A DNA stretch of 37,667 nt from CAZYPU01 sp964649665 (GTDB lineage Bacteria > Omnitrophota > Gorgyraeia > JABMRN01 > RBG-13-46-9), in the NCBI GenBank assembly GCA_964649665.1, contig CAZYPU010000007.1, forward strand, positions 1 to 37,667, in the 5' to 3' direction. Position numbers and translations under genes: made by a program. Positions 6,026 to 13,963 of this stretch are shown in pieces. Position 1 is the stretch's first letter; every line of letters begins with the position of its first letter. Under the pieces are notes generated by a model. The model ran no database searches. It saw only the letters and a program-made list of their open reading frames with translations, and was not told where the DNA came from.

Positions 6026-8103
6026 GTATACGCGTTCACAACCTGGCAAAAGAACTCGGCTTAACAAGCAAAGATCTTATCGGGAAACTTAAAGCGCTCG
6101 GCGTAAAAGTAAAAGGTCACATGAGCGCGCTTGATGAGGAAACCGTCGAGATCGTGCGCCACGAATTCGAGAGCAAAAAAAAACCGAAGGCGGAAAAAAA
6201 GCCGAAAGTAGAAAAAATAGTAAAAAAATCAAAAGAAGACCCCGTGAAAGAAGTCCCGAGGGAGGAAGCGCGCACGAAGCAAGATCCCGCGAAACCCCGA
6301 ACGGTTTCGAGCGAAGTCGAGGAAAAGGCGCTTAAACCCCTGGAGGTCGAGCTTCCCTTAACGGTGAAACAGCTTGCCACTAAGCTGAACATGAAGCCAA
6401 ACGAACTTATAAAAATCTTGATGAAAAAAGGCATTTTCGCAAACTTGAACCAGAGCCTCGCTGACGATGCCGTGATAGAAATCGCCAAAGGGTTCGGTTA
6501 CGGAATAAAAAACGCCCCCACGATGGAGGAAGAACTTCTCAAGGAACATAAGGAAGTAGAGCATCGCTCCGAAAAAAAGGGCCAGGCCGCAAGAGCGCCG
6601 ATTGTTACGCTGATGGGGCACGTTGACCACGGCAAAACATCTCTCCTTGATTATATACGAAAGACCAAAATCACGGCAAAGGAAAAAGGCGGGATAACCC
6701 AGCATATAGGCGCTTACGGAATAGATATCGGCCGGAGAGGGCGCGTTACGTTTCTGGATACGCCGGGCCACGCGGCATTTACCGCCATGAGGGCCAGGGG
6801 CGCGAATGCGACGGATATCGTTGTCCTTGTTGTCGCCGCGAACGACGGGGTAATGCCCCAGACCGTAGAGGCCATTGACCACGCGAAGGTGGCGAACGTT
6901 CCGATTGTTGTCGCGATAAATAAATGTGATCTGCCCAATATAAGCATGGATAAGGTAAAAAAGCAGCTTTCAACGCACGGGCTGACACCCGAGGACTGGA
7001 GCGGAAAAACTATTACCGTGCCCGTTTCGGCAAAGACGGGAGAAGGCATAGACCGTTTGCTCGAGATGCTTCTTCTCGAGGCGGAGCTTTTGGAACTCAG
7101 GGCCAACCCGAACCTTCATGCCCGGGGGGTTGTGGTTGAAGGAAAGCTTTCGCCGGGCAAGGGCCCGGTCGCGACTGTGCTCGTGAAAAACGGAACCCTT
7201 AAAGCGGGTGACGTTATTCTTACGGGCCTTCATTACGGACGCGTTAAAGCGATGATTGACGATCGGGGCAAAAGAGTGGACACTGCCCCGCCGTCCATGC
7301 CGGTTGAAATCCTCGGCCTTTCGGGCGTACCGGAATCGGGGGATGAATTTTTTGTCGTTAAGGATGAAAAAAAAGCGCGTACGCTCTCACTGTTAAAACG
7401 GGAAGAAAAAAGGACGGGGAAACTGAGCGGCATGCAGCGGATGAGCCTGGAAGATCTCTACGCACGCATAAAGGACGGCAGCGTAAAGGAACTGAAAGTA
7501 ATAATAAAGGCGGATGTGCAGGGGTCCGTGGAGGCGCTCAAAAAGTCGCTCGACGAACTGTCAAACAAAGAGGTAAAGTTTAATGCGATCCACGCCGGTG
7601 TCGGCAATATCAACGAATCCGACATGATGCTGGCCCTTGTTTCAAGCGCCATCGTGATAGGATTTCACGTAAAGGTGGATCCGGGGGCCGAGGAGATATC
7701 CAAGAAGGAAATGATCGAGATAAAGCTTTATGATATTATTTATGAGGCGGTAGCGGACATCAGGGCCGCCCTGGAAGGCTTGCTTGAACCTATTATCAAA
7801 GAATCATTCCAGGGAAGGGCGCAGGTGAGGCAGATATTTCACGTTACCAAAGTTGGCATGATAGCGGGGTGTTCCGTTCTAAAGGGCACGATTCTGCGCT
7901 CCTCCGCCGTGAAGCTTATAAGGAGCAAGGAAGTAATTTTTAAAGGAAAGATAAGGTCGCTCAAACACGTCAAAGACGATATTAAAGAGGCAAGGGAAGG
8001 TTTAGAGTGCGGCATAGCCCTTGAAAATCATAAGGACATAAAAACGGGCGACATAATCGAGAGCTTCAAAGTTGAGAAGATAACCAGGAGGCTCGAGGGT
8101 TAG
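6022..8103 (+). CDS. infB: Translation initiation factor IF-2
   Basis: IF-2 is the GTPase that brings fMet-tRNA to the 30S subunit. Two IF2_N helical domains are visible: residues 1-48 (IRVHNLAKELGLTSKDLIGKL) and about 112-160 (TVKQLATKLNMKPNELIKIL). A Lys/Glu-rich linker lies between them. The GTPase domain has G1 GHVDHGKT (about residues 199-206), G3 DTPGHAAF and G4 NKCD. Domains II-IV complete the usual C-terminus. At 693 residues it is a short bacterial form. The linker DNA near 6245-6325 holds GAAGTCCCGAGG and TCGAGCGAAGTCGAGG, reminiscent of the nusA repeat. rbfA and truB, which often follow, are replaced here by trpS one base after the stop. Confidence 0.96.
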   Translation: MSIRVHNLAKELGLTSKDLIGKLKALGVKVKGHMSALDEETVEIVRHEFESKKKPKAEKKPKVEKIVKKSKEDPVKEVPREEARTKQDPAKPRTVSSEVEEKALKPLEVELPLTVKQLATKLNMKPNELIKILMKKGIFANLNQSLADDAVIEIAKGFGYGIKNAPTMEEELLKEHKEVEHRSEKKGQAARAPIVTLMGHVDHGKTSLLDYIRKTKITAKEKGGITQHIGAYGIDIGRRGRVTFLDTPGHAAFTAMRARGANATDIVVLVVAANDGVMPQTVEAIDHAKVANVPIVVAINKCDLPNISMDKVKKQLSTHGLTPEDWSGKTITVPVSAKTGEGIDRLLEMLLLEAELLELRANPNLHARGVVVEGKLSPGKGPVATVLVKNGTLKAGDVILTGLHYGRVKAMIDDRGKRVDTAPPSMPVEILGLSGVPESGDEFFVVKDEKKARTLSLLKREEKRTGKLSGMQRMSLEDLYARIKDGSVKELKVIIKADVQGSVEALKKSLDELSNKEVKFNAIHAGVGNINESDMMLALVSSAIVIGFHVKVDPGAEEISKKEMIEIKLYDIIYEAVADIRAALEGLLEPIIKESFQGRAQVRQIFHVTKVGMIAGCSVLKGTILRSSAVKLIRSKEVIFKGKIRSLKHVKDDIKEAREGLECGIALENHKDIKTGDIIESFKVEKITRRLEG

Positions 8104-8104
8104 C

Positions 8105-9091
8105 ATGAAACGTTTATTGAGCGGGATGAGGCCGACCGGCAGCTTGCATCTCGGGCACCTTGTCGGCGCGCTTGACAACTGGGTGAAACTTCAGGCAGAG
8201 TACGAATGCCTCTTCATGATCGCGGATTGGCACGCCCTTATGAGCCAATACGAAAGTCCCAAGGCGCTGGAAAGAAATTCCATGGAAATGCTGGCGGATT
8301 GGATAAGCTGCGGCATCGACCCCGAAAAGAGCACTATTTTCATTCAGTCCCACATTAGGGAGCACCTGGAGTTAAACATGGTTTTTTCATGCCTTACGCC
8401 GCTTCCGCTTTTGGAGCGGAATCCCACGTACAAAGAGCAATTGAGAGAATTGAAGGGCCGCAATATCATGACTTATGGTTTTTTGGGGTATCCGGTGCTG
8501 CAGGCCGCGGACATACTTGTATATAAGGCATCGGTAGTCCCTGTAGGCATAGACCAGGCGGCGCACCTTGAATTGACGCGTGAGATAGTGAGGAAATTCA
8601 ATAACCTTTATGGTACGGTATTTCCGGAGCCGGAGACCCTGCTTACCCGGACGCCGAAACTCCTGGGAAGTGACAGCAGAAAGATGTCAAAGTCGTTCGG
8701 TAATTTTATTGCGCTTTCGGACGAACCTGAAGTTATAAAGAAAAAAGTCATGAAAATGATAACCGACCCGGAAAAAATTCATATGAGCGATGCCGGCCAC
8801 CCGGACATTTGCAATGTTTGTTTTTATTATAAGGTGTTCCGGCCGAAGTCGGCAGCCGGGGTTTCGCAGTCATGCCGCAGGGCGAAACGCGGCTGTATCA
8901 AGTGCAAGGAAGAACTGTCCGAAATCCTGATAGAAAAGCTCAGCCGCATACGCGAAAAAAGGGAAAAGCTTCTCAAGGATAAAAGCGCGCTAATGGATAT
9001 TCTTAAAAAAGGAAATGAAAAGGCAAGGAGCGCCTCGGGCGAGACAATGAAGGAAGTGCGCGAAAAAGTCGGTGTTTTTCATGACCTTTAA
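8105..9091 (+). CDS. trpS: Tryptophanyl-tRNA synthetase
   Basis: Class I synthetase charging tRNA-Trp. The HIGH-type motif is in RPTGSLHLGHLVGAL near the N-terminus and the KMSKS motif in SRKMSKSFGN. The segment DAGHPDICNVCFYYKVF and the Cys pair in GCIKCKEEL match the alpha-helical anticodon-binding part of short bacterial TrpRS. 328 residues is the typical length. The start ATG is one base after the infB stop, with GAGGG inside the infB end as ribosome-binding site, so it is read as part of the rimP operon. Confidence 0.95.
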   Translation: MKRLLSGMRPTGSLHLGHLVGALDNWVKLQAEYECLFMIADWHALMSQYESPKALERNSMEMLADWISCGIDPEKSTIFIQSHIREHLELNMVFSCLTPLPLLERNPTYKEQLRELKGRNIMTYGFLGYPVLQAADILVYKASVVPVGIDQAAHLELTREIVRKFNNLYGTVFPEPETLLTRTPKLLGSDSRKMSKSFGNFIALSDEPEVIKKKVMKMITDPEKIHMSDAGHPDICNVCFYYKVFRPKSAAGVSQSCRRAKRGCIKCKEELSEILIEKLSRIREKREKLLKDKSALMDILKKGNEKARSASGETMKEVREKVGVFHDL

Positions 9092-9093
9092 GA

Positions 9094-9134
9094 CACAGAT
9101 GATCACAGATAAGGAAACGCAGATGATCGCAGAT
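9094..9134. repeat. Two-copy 17-bp direct repeat (CACAGATGATCACAGAT type)
   Basis: CACAGATGATCACAGAT (9094-9110) and CGCAGATGATCGCAGAT (9118-9134) differ only by two A-to-G changes and are separated by seven bases. This is a simple intergenic repeat after trpS with no function that I can assign. Confidence 0.7.
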
Positions 9135-9140
9135 TTCGTT

Positions 9141-9229
9141 GTCATTCTGAGGAGCCGAAGGCGACGAAGAATCTTAACGTTAAGATCCCTGCCTGCCGGC
9201 AGGCAGGCTTCGCTGCGCTCAGGATGACA
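9141..9229. repeat. Palindromic dispersed repeat, GTCATTCTGAGG family
   Basis: GTCATTCTGAGGAG opens and CTCAGGATGACAG closes the element. Inside are two perfect palindromes, ATCTTAACGTTAAGAT (9171-9186) and CCTGCCTGCCGGCAGGCAGG (9188-9207). A second copy with a different interior is at 13827-13935. It ends 15 bases before the scpA start. Confidence 0.85.
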
Positions 9230-9244
9230 GGCTAAGGGGTTCAA

Positions 9245-9973
9245 ATGACGTATAAAGTACAGCTTCCGGTATTCGAAGGCCCGCTCGACCTTCTGCTTCA
9301 CCTGATAAAAAAAGACGAGATAAACATATATGACATACCCATCGCCAAAATTACGGACCAGTATATCGAACATCTCGAGGTGATGCAGCTGTTGGATCTC
9401 GAAATAGCGGGAGAATTCATCCTGATGGCGGCAACCCTGATGCACATAAAGTCGAAGATGCTGCTTCCGGCCGAGGACAAGGAAGAAGAGGCGCCGGAGG
9501 AGGCCGATCCCAGGGAGGAGCTTGTAAGGAGGCTGCTTGAATACAAGAGGTTTAAGGAGGCTGCAGGCGGCCTTAAGGATATGGGCGCCAGGCAGCGCGA
9601 CAGTTTCACGCGGCTTCCCGGCGCCGAGGCGCCTGCTGCCGAAGGCGTGGAATCGGGTTTTGAAGCGAGCCTGTTCGATCTCATAACCGCTTTCGGAAAG
9701 GTTTTGAAAGAAATTCCGAAGGATAGGTTTCACGAGGTCATAAAAGATGAATTCACGGTAAGCGGCAAGATCCATGACATACTCCACATGCTCGTTGAGA
9801 AACAGACGATGCTTTTCAGCGAACTTTTTAAAAACACCCGGATGAGGGGCGAGGTCGTGTCTATTTTTTTAGCGATCCTGGAACTTGTAAAACTGAGAGA
9901 GATAATTGTTAAGCAATCCGCGCCTTTCGAGGAAATAGAAATAACGAGGAACCCCGAGTGGCAGAAAAAATGA
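9245..9973 (+). CDS. scpA: Segregation and condensation protein A (kleisin)
   Basis: ScpA is the kleisin that bridges the heads of SMC in the bacterial condensin complex. The N-terminal signature (VFEGPLDLLLHLIKKDEINIYD, about residues 9-30) is nearly canonical, followed by an acidic middle (residues 77-95) and the C-terminal winged-helix part (LLFSELF...VSIFLAILELVKLREI). 242 residues fits. AAGGGG a few bases before ATG 9245 is a good ribosome-binding site. It overlaps scpB, its functional partner. The smc gene is not in the window. Confidence 0.94.
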   Translation: MTYKVQLPVFEGPLDLLLHLIKKDEINIYDIPIAKITDQYIEHLEVMQLLDLEIAGEFILMAATLMHIKSKMLLPAEDKEEEAPEEADPREELVRRLLEYKRFKEAAGGLKDMGARQRDSFTRLPGAEAPAAEGVESGFEASLFDLITAFGKVLKEIPKDRFHEVIKDEFTVSGKIHDILHMLVEKQTMLFSELFKNTRMRGEVVSIFLAILELVKLREIIVKQSAPFEEIEITRNPEWQKK

Positions 9974-10614
9974 CCCATTCGACTGGCGCTCAGGGTCATC
10001 CTGAGCAGGGTCGAAGGATGATAAAAAAAGTAATAGAGGCCCTTCTTTTTGTAAGCGAAAAGCCGGTTACGACCGACGAAATAAAACAGGTACTTGATGG
10101 CATGGAAGAGGAAAAAATAAAAGAAGCGATAAATGAACTGCGTGAAGATTACGAAAAGCAGGAAAGGAGCTTCGCCGTAGTGGAACTTGCCGGCGGCTAC
10201 CAGATAATCACAAAGCCGGAGTTCGCGCCGTGGGTCAGCAAGCTGTTCAAAAGAGACGAGTTAAAACTCTCCAACCCATCGCTTGAGACGCTTGCAATTA
10301 TCGCCTATAGGCAGCCGCTGACGCGAAGCGAAATGGAAAAGATAAGAGGGGTCAACGTCGAAGGCGTCTTAAAGACGCTGCTTGATAAGGGCATGGTTAA
10401 AATAAGGGGCAGGAAAGACGCCCCGGGGCGGCCGATTACCTATGGTACGACCGAAGCGTTTCTTAAGCGTTTCGGCCTTGGGGGGCTGGAACAATTGCCG
10501 AAACTTCGCGATTTTACCGAGCACGATCTGGAATTTGACAAGGAAGACGAAAAACTTAAAATACGTGTAAAGAAAGGGGCTGATGAAAATGCGCCTGATA
10601 AAGAGCCGGCGTAG
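9958..10614 (+). CDS. scpB: Segregation and condensation protein B
   Basis: ScpB dimers bind ScpA in the SMC complex. Two winged-helix domains are visible, with the family blocks IEALLFVSEKPVT near the N-terminus and LSNPSLETLAIIAYRQPLTRSE in the middle, then RGRKDAPGRPITYGTTE. The start is ambiguous. GTG 9958 has a well-placed AGGA but overlaps scpA by 16 bases. ATG 9970 forms an ATGA overlap with the scpA stop. ATG 10018 begins right at the conserved domain. Between 9970 and 10018 the encoded STGAQGHPEQGRR is not family sequence; it is the translation of a repeat half-element (9994-10018), so the N-terminus was extended or re-made by repeat insertion. Confidence 0.92.
   Translation: MAEKMTHSTGAQGHPEQGRRMIKKVIEALLFVSEKPVTTDEIKQVLDGMEEEKIKEAINELREDYEKQERSFAVVELAGGYQIITKPEFAPWVSKLFKRDELKLSNPSLETLAIIAYRQPLTRSEMEKIRGVNVEGVLKTLLDKGMVKIRGRKDAPGRPITYGTTEAFLKRFGLGGLEQLPKLRDFTEHDLEFDKEDEKLKIRVKKGADENAPDKEPA
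9994..10018. repeat. Half of a TCATCCTGAGC-family repeat at the scpB start
   Basis: GGTCATCCTGAGCAGGGTCGAAGGA is one end of the GTCATTCTGAGG/CTCAGGATGAC class. It lies between the scpA stop and the conserved start of ScpB and is translated in frame if an upstream start is used. Confidence 0.65.
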
Positions 10615-11653
10615 GATAGATGAGATAGACGCGAAGATCGTGGCGCTTTTGAATAAGCGCGCGGAAGAAACCGTTAAAATACGGGCGATCAAAAAGAAAT
10701 TAAAACAGGATGTCTATAGCCCGCACAGGGAGAAAGAGATTTATGAAAACGTCCTGAAAAAAAGCAAGGGCCCGCTTTCCGGAAAATCCATTAAAGCAGT
10801 TTACAGAGAAATCATGTCGGGATCACTTAGCCTGGAAAAGGCGCTTCGGGTCGCGTATCTCGGGCCGCCTTTGACATTTACGCATTTAGCGGCGCTCAGT
10901 AATTTCGGAAGCAGCGTGGATTACGTTGAATGCAGCGGTATCGGCGAGGTATTCAGTGAGGTAGAGAAGGCCCGCTCCGGTTACGGCGTAGTACCGATAG
11001 AAAACTCCATAGAAGGCGCCGTAAATTACACCTTCGACATGTTCGTGAACTCCGATTTGAGGATATGCTCGGAGATTTACTTTGAGATATCCCACAACCT
11101 GCTAGGCAGGGTGCGCGATATGAAAAGAATTAAAAAGGTATATTCGCACCCGCAGGTGTTCGCCCAGTGCAGGAAGTGGATAGAGAAGAATATACCCAGG
11201 GCCGAACTTATTGAGGTCTCAAGCACCTCGAAAGCGGCCGAGCGTTCGGCAGGGGAGAAAAACTCCGCCTGCATCGCGAGCCTTATGGCCGCCGGCAATT
11301 ACGGCCTCAGGGCCCTGGCGCGCTGCATAGAGGATACGGCGCATAACGTTACGAGGTTTCTTGTCATCGGCAGGGATTCGGCAAAGCCTACCGGAAATGA
11401 TAAGACCTCCATAATGTTCTCCATTAAGGACAAAGTCGGGGCCCTGCATGATATGCTGATCCCCTTCAAGAAAAACAGGATAAACCTTACGAAAATAGAA
11501 TCGCGTCCCTCGCGGCTTAAGGCGTGGGAGTATTATTTCTTCATGGACCTTGAGGGCCACTCGAGCAGTAAAAAAGTAAAAAAGGCCTTAAGGGAACTGG
11601 CGAAGGACTGCGCGTATCTTAAAGTACTTGGCTCGTACCCGGTGGGTAAGTAA
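10583..11653 (+). CDS. pheA: Bifunctional chorismate mutase / prephenate dehydratase (P-protein)
   Basis: Converts chorismate via prephenate to phenylpyruvate. An AroQ-type chorismate mutase occupies residues 1-85 (RRRIDEIDAKIVALLNKRAE), then the prephenate dehydratase domain from about 90 (VAYLGPPLTFTHLAA; GVVPIENSIEGAVNYTFD). A C-terminal ACT domain follows (KDKVGALHDMLIPFKKNRINLTKIESRPS), where ESRP is the phenylalanine-sensing motif, so feedback inhibition by Phe is expected. 356 residues is normal. The start overlaps the scpB end by 32 bases; AAAGGGG suits ATG 10583 or, with better spacing, ATG 10589. It leads the aromatic cluster pheA-hisC-aroF-tyrA. Confidence 0.95.
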   Translation: MKMRLIKSRRRIDEIDAKIVALLNKRAEETVKIRAIKKKLKQDVYSPHREKEIYENVLKKSKGPLSGKSIKAVYREIMSGSLSLEKALRVAYLGPPLTFTHLAALSNFGSSVDYVECSGIGEVFSEVEKARSGYGVVPIENSIEGAVNYTFDMFVNSDLRICSEIYFEISHNLLGRVRDMKRIKKVYSHPQVFAQCRKWIEKNIPRAELIEVSSTSKAAERSAGEKNSACIASLMAAGNYGLRALARCIEDTAHNVTRFLVIGRDSAKPTGNDKTSIMFSIKDKVGALHDMLIPFKKNRINLTKIESRPSRLKAWEYYFFMDLEGHSSSKKVKKALRELAKDCAYLKVLGSYPVGK

Positions 11654-11664
11654 TTTATAGTTAC

Positions 11665-11706
11665 GAAGGACGAGAGACGAGGGACGAAAGACGAACGACG
11701 AGGGAT
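11665..11706 (+). repeat. Degenerate heptamer tandem repeat before hisC
   Basis: Six consecutive 7-base units read GAAGGAC GAGAGAC, GAGGGAC GAAAGAC and GAACGAC GAGGGAT. The last unit (GAGGG at 11700-11704) is three bases from the hisC ATG and can act as its ribosome-binding site; the other units are further purine-rich, SD-like sequences. Confidence 0.8.
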
Positions 11707-11707
11707 A

Positions 11708-12796
11708 ATGCGTCAATTAGCGCGAAAACACATATTTAAAATAAACCCCTATATACCCGGAAAGCCGATTGAGGAGGTAAAGAGGGAGCTTGGCCTGAGG
11801 CAGGCGATCAAGATGGCGTCAAACGAAAACGCCTTACCGCCTTCCCGAAGGGCCGTCCGCGCGGGGCAAAAAGCGCTCCTTTCGGCCAATCGCTATCCGG
11901 ACGGGGGATGTTTTTACCTTAAAAAAGCGTTGGGGCGGCGTTTTAGGCTGAAACAGGAGAACATTATCATCGGCAACGGCTCCGACGAGATTATTGTGCT
12001 GGCACTCAGGGCTTTCTTAAAGGAAGGCGATGAGGTAGTTATCGCCAAACCGGCGTTTCTTATCTATGAAATCGCGTCACAGATAGGTGGCGCAAAAATA
12101 AAGTTCGTGCCCCTTAAGAATTTTAGATACGACATTCCGCGCCTGGCGAAGCTTATGAGCGCTAAAACAAAGCTCGTTTTTATCGCCAATCCGGATAATC
12201 CGACGGGTACATATATTACGGAAAAAGAGGTGGATTTTCTGGCTTCCCGCGCGCCCAAAGGCGCCATTCTTTATTTTGACGAGGCATATTTTGAATTCGC
12301 GAAAGGCCTTCGCGATTTTCCGAATACGTTGAAGTATCTTAAGAATAAAAATGTCATCGTGACGAGAAGTTTCTCGAAGGCATACAGCCTTGCCGGGCTC
12401 AGGGTGGGTTACGGATTCGCCAAAAAAGGCATCATAGACTGTCTCAACCGCGTAAGGGAGCCGTTTAATGTAAATTCCGTGGCACAGGCCGCGGCGCTGG
12501 CGGCTTTGGAGGATGAGGGGTACGCGAAAAGGACCTTGAAGCTTGTTAAGAAGGGAAAAGATTATGTATGCGGGGAACTGGATGCGATGGGCATAGGGTA
12601 TGTTCCCAGCGTAACAAATTTCGTGCTTATTAACATCGGAAAAAACGCCGCGTCCGTTTACGCGAAACTCCTAAGGAAAGGTATTATAGTAAGGGGAATG
12701 CGCGCGTGGAAGCTTGATAACTTTATAAGAGTAACAATCGGCACTATGTCCGAAAACCGAAAATTTATTAAGGCATTAAGGGAGATATTGAAATGA
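11708..12796 (+). CDS. hisC: Histidinol-phosphate / aromatic aminotransferase
   Basis: Fold-type I PLP aminotransferase of the HisC family. Visible blocks are MASNENALPPS, IIGNGSDEII, FIANPDNPTGTYI, YFDEAYFEF and the PLP-lysine motif SFSKAYSLAGLRVGYG; the Arg that binds the carboxylate is in NFIRVTIGT near the end. 362 residues is standard. It lies among phenylalanine/tyrosine genes with no other his gene in the window. By analogy with HisC-type aromatic aminotransferases in such clusters, it probably also transaminates phenylpyruvate and hydroxyphenylpyruvate; this is inferred from context only. It is preceded by the heptamer repeat and overlaps aroF by ATGA. Confidence 0.93.
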   Translation: MRQLARKHIFKINPYIPGKPIEEVKRELGLRQAIKMASNENALPPSRRAVRAGQKALLSANRYPDGGCFYLKKALGRRFRLKQENIIIGNGSDEIIVLALRAFLKEGDEVVIAKPAFLIYEIASQIGGAKIKFVPLKNFRYDIPRLAKLMSAKTKLVFIANPDNPTGTYITEKEVDFLASRAPKGAILYFDEAYFEFAKGLRDFPNTLKYLKNKNVIVTRSFSKAYSLAGLRVGYGFAKKGIIDCLNRVREPFNVNSVAQAAALAALEDEGYAKRTLKLVKKGKDYVCGELDAMGIGYVPSVTNFVLINIGKNAASVYAKLLRKGIIVRGMRAWKLDNFIRVTIGTMSENRKFIKALREILK

Positions 12797-13809
12797 TCAT
12801 AGTATTGAAGCCGCTCGCCACAAAAGAACAGGTCAAGCACATTGTGGATAAGATAAAGAAAATGGGGCTTAAGCCATGGGTTTCCAGGGGCGCCGAGAGG
12901 ACAATTGTCGGCGTGATAGGCGCCGAGGACGCCATCCGGCTTGAGCCGCTCGAGGTTTTTCCGGGCGTAGAAAAGGTAATGCCGATCCTCAAGCCCTACA
13001 AGCTCGTTTCCAGTGATTTCAAAAAAGAAGGCACGGTTATAGATTTAGGCGGCGGTGTAAAAATAGGCGGCGAGGAACTCGTGGTTATGGCGGGGCCCTG
13101 TTCCGTGGAGAACGAGGCGCTTCTCGTGGATATCGCGAGAAAAGTGAAGTCGGCCGGCGCCAAGGTCCTGCGCGGCGGCGCGTTCAAACCAAGGACGAGT
13201 CCCTATAGTTTTCAGGGCCTTGGAGAAGAGGGCCTGAAATTCCTGAAAAGGGCAAAAGAGGAAACGGGCCTTCTGATTATTACCGAACTTATGGATTTAA
13301 GGAACCTCGACCTCGTGGAAAAGTGCGCCGATATCATCCAGATCGGCGCAAGAAACATGCAGAATTTCGATCTGCTTAAAGAAGTCGGGCGTTCAAAGAA
13401 ACCGGTTTTGCTTAAAAGGGGCATGTCAAATACCATAAAGGAACTCCTCATGTCGGCCGAATACATACTGGCCGAAGGAAATTTCAATGTTATATTGTGC
13501 GAGCGCGGCATAAGAACATTCGAGGACGCGACGCGGTTTACACTTGATATAAGCGCCGTGCCTATCGTGAAGAATTTAAGCCACCTGCCGTGCGTTGTCG
13601 ATCCTTCTCACGCGACCGGCAAGTGGGGCCTTGTGCCGCCCTGCTCAAAGGCGGCTGTCGCGGCGGGATGCGACGGGCTTCTCGTCGAAGTGCACCCGAA
13701 TCCGAAAGAGGCGTTTTCCGACGGCGCGCAGTCACTATACCCGGAGAACTTTGAGGCGATGATGAACGGCTTAAAAAAGATCGCGGAGGCGGTAGGACGG
13801 AAGATATAG
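12793..13809 (+). CDS. aroF: 3-deoxy-7-phosphoheptulonate (DAHP) synthase, type I-beta
   Basis: First enzyme of the shikimate pathway, condensing PEP and erythrose 4-phosphate. The N-terminal ferredoxin-like domain (residues 1-70, MIIVLKPLATKEQVKHIV), as in Thermotoga-type enzymes, probably carries feedback control. The barrel shows MAGPCSVEN, LRGGAFKPRTSPYSFQG, IQIGARNMQNF, KPVLLKRGM, and the metal and substrate residues in CERGIRTFE, DPSHATG and EVHPNP. Length 338 is typical. The start overlaps the hisC stop by ATGA. The next steps to chorismate (including aroA, often beside tyrA) are not in the window. Confidence 0.95.
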   Translation: MIIVLKPLATKEQVKHIVDKIKKMGLKPWVSRGAERTIVGVIGAEDAIRLEPLEVFPGVEKVMPILKPYKLVSSDFKKEGTVIDLGGGVKIGGEELVVMAGPCSVENEALLVDIARKVKSAGAKVLRGGAFKPRTSPYSFQGLGEEGLKFLKRAKEETGLLIITELMDLRNLDLVEKCADIIQIGARNMQNFDLLKEVGRSKKPVLLKRGMSNTIKELLMSAEYILAEGNFNVILCERGIRTFEDATRFTLDISAVPIVKNLSHLPCVVDPSHATGKWGLVPPCSKAAVAAGCDGLLVEVHPNPKEAFSDGAQSLYPENFEAMMNGLKKIAEAVGRKI

Positions 13810-13826
13810 TGGAGTTTCGCCAGTTT

Positions 13827-13935
13827 GTCATTCTGAGGAGAGCCGAACAAAGTGAGGCTCGACGAAGAATCTTTACGAAAGATCCTTCGGCCTGGAGTTT
13901 ACCCTGAGCTAAAGCGAAGGGGGCCTCAGGATGAC
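13827..13935. repeat. Palindromic dispersed repeat, GTCATTCTGAGG family
   Basis: Opens with GTCATTCTGAGGAG and closes with CCTCAGGATGAC; GACGAAGAATCTTTAC is mirrored by GAAAGATCCTTCG in the interior. It fills the gap between aroF and tyrA and, by its terminal ATGAC, creates a spurious in-frame ATG at 13931 upstream of the real tyrA start. Confidence 0.85.
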
Positions 13936-13963
13936 ATGGGTAAGAGGTTTTCTCAGGATAATT

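Noticed and set aside
13931..13963. Longer start for tyrA at ATG 13931
   Set aside because: The ATG belongs to the end of a dispersed repeat; the NAD-binding fold starts right after ATG 13964/13970.
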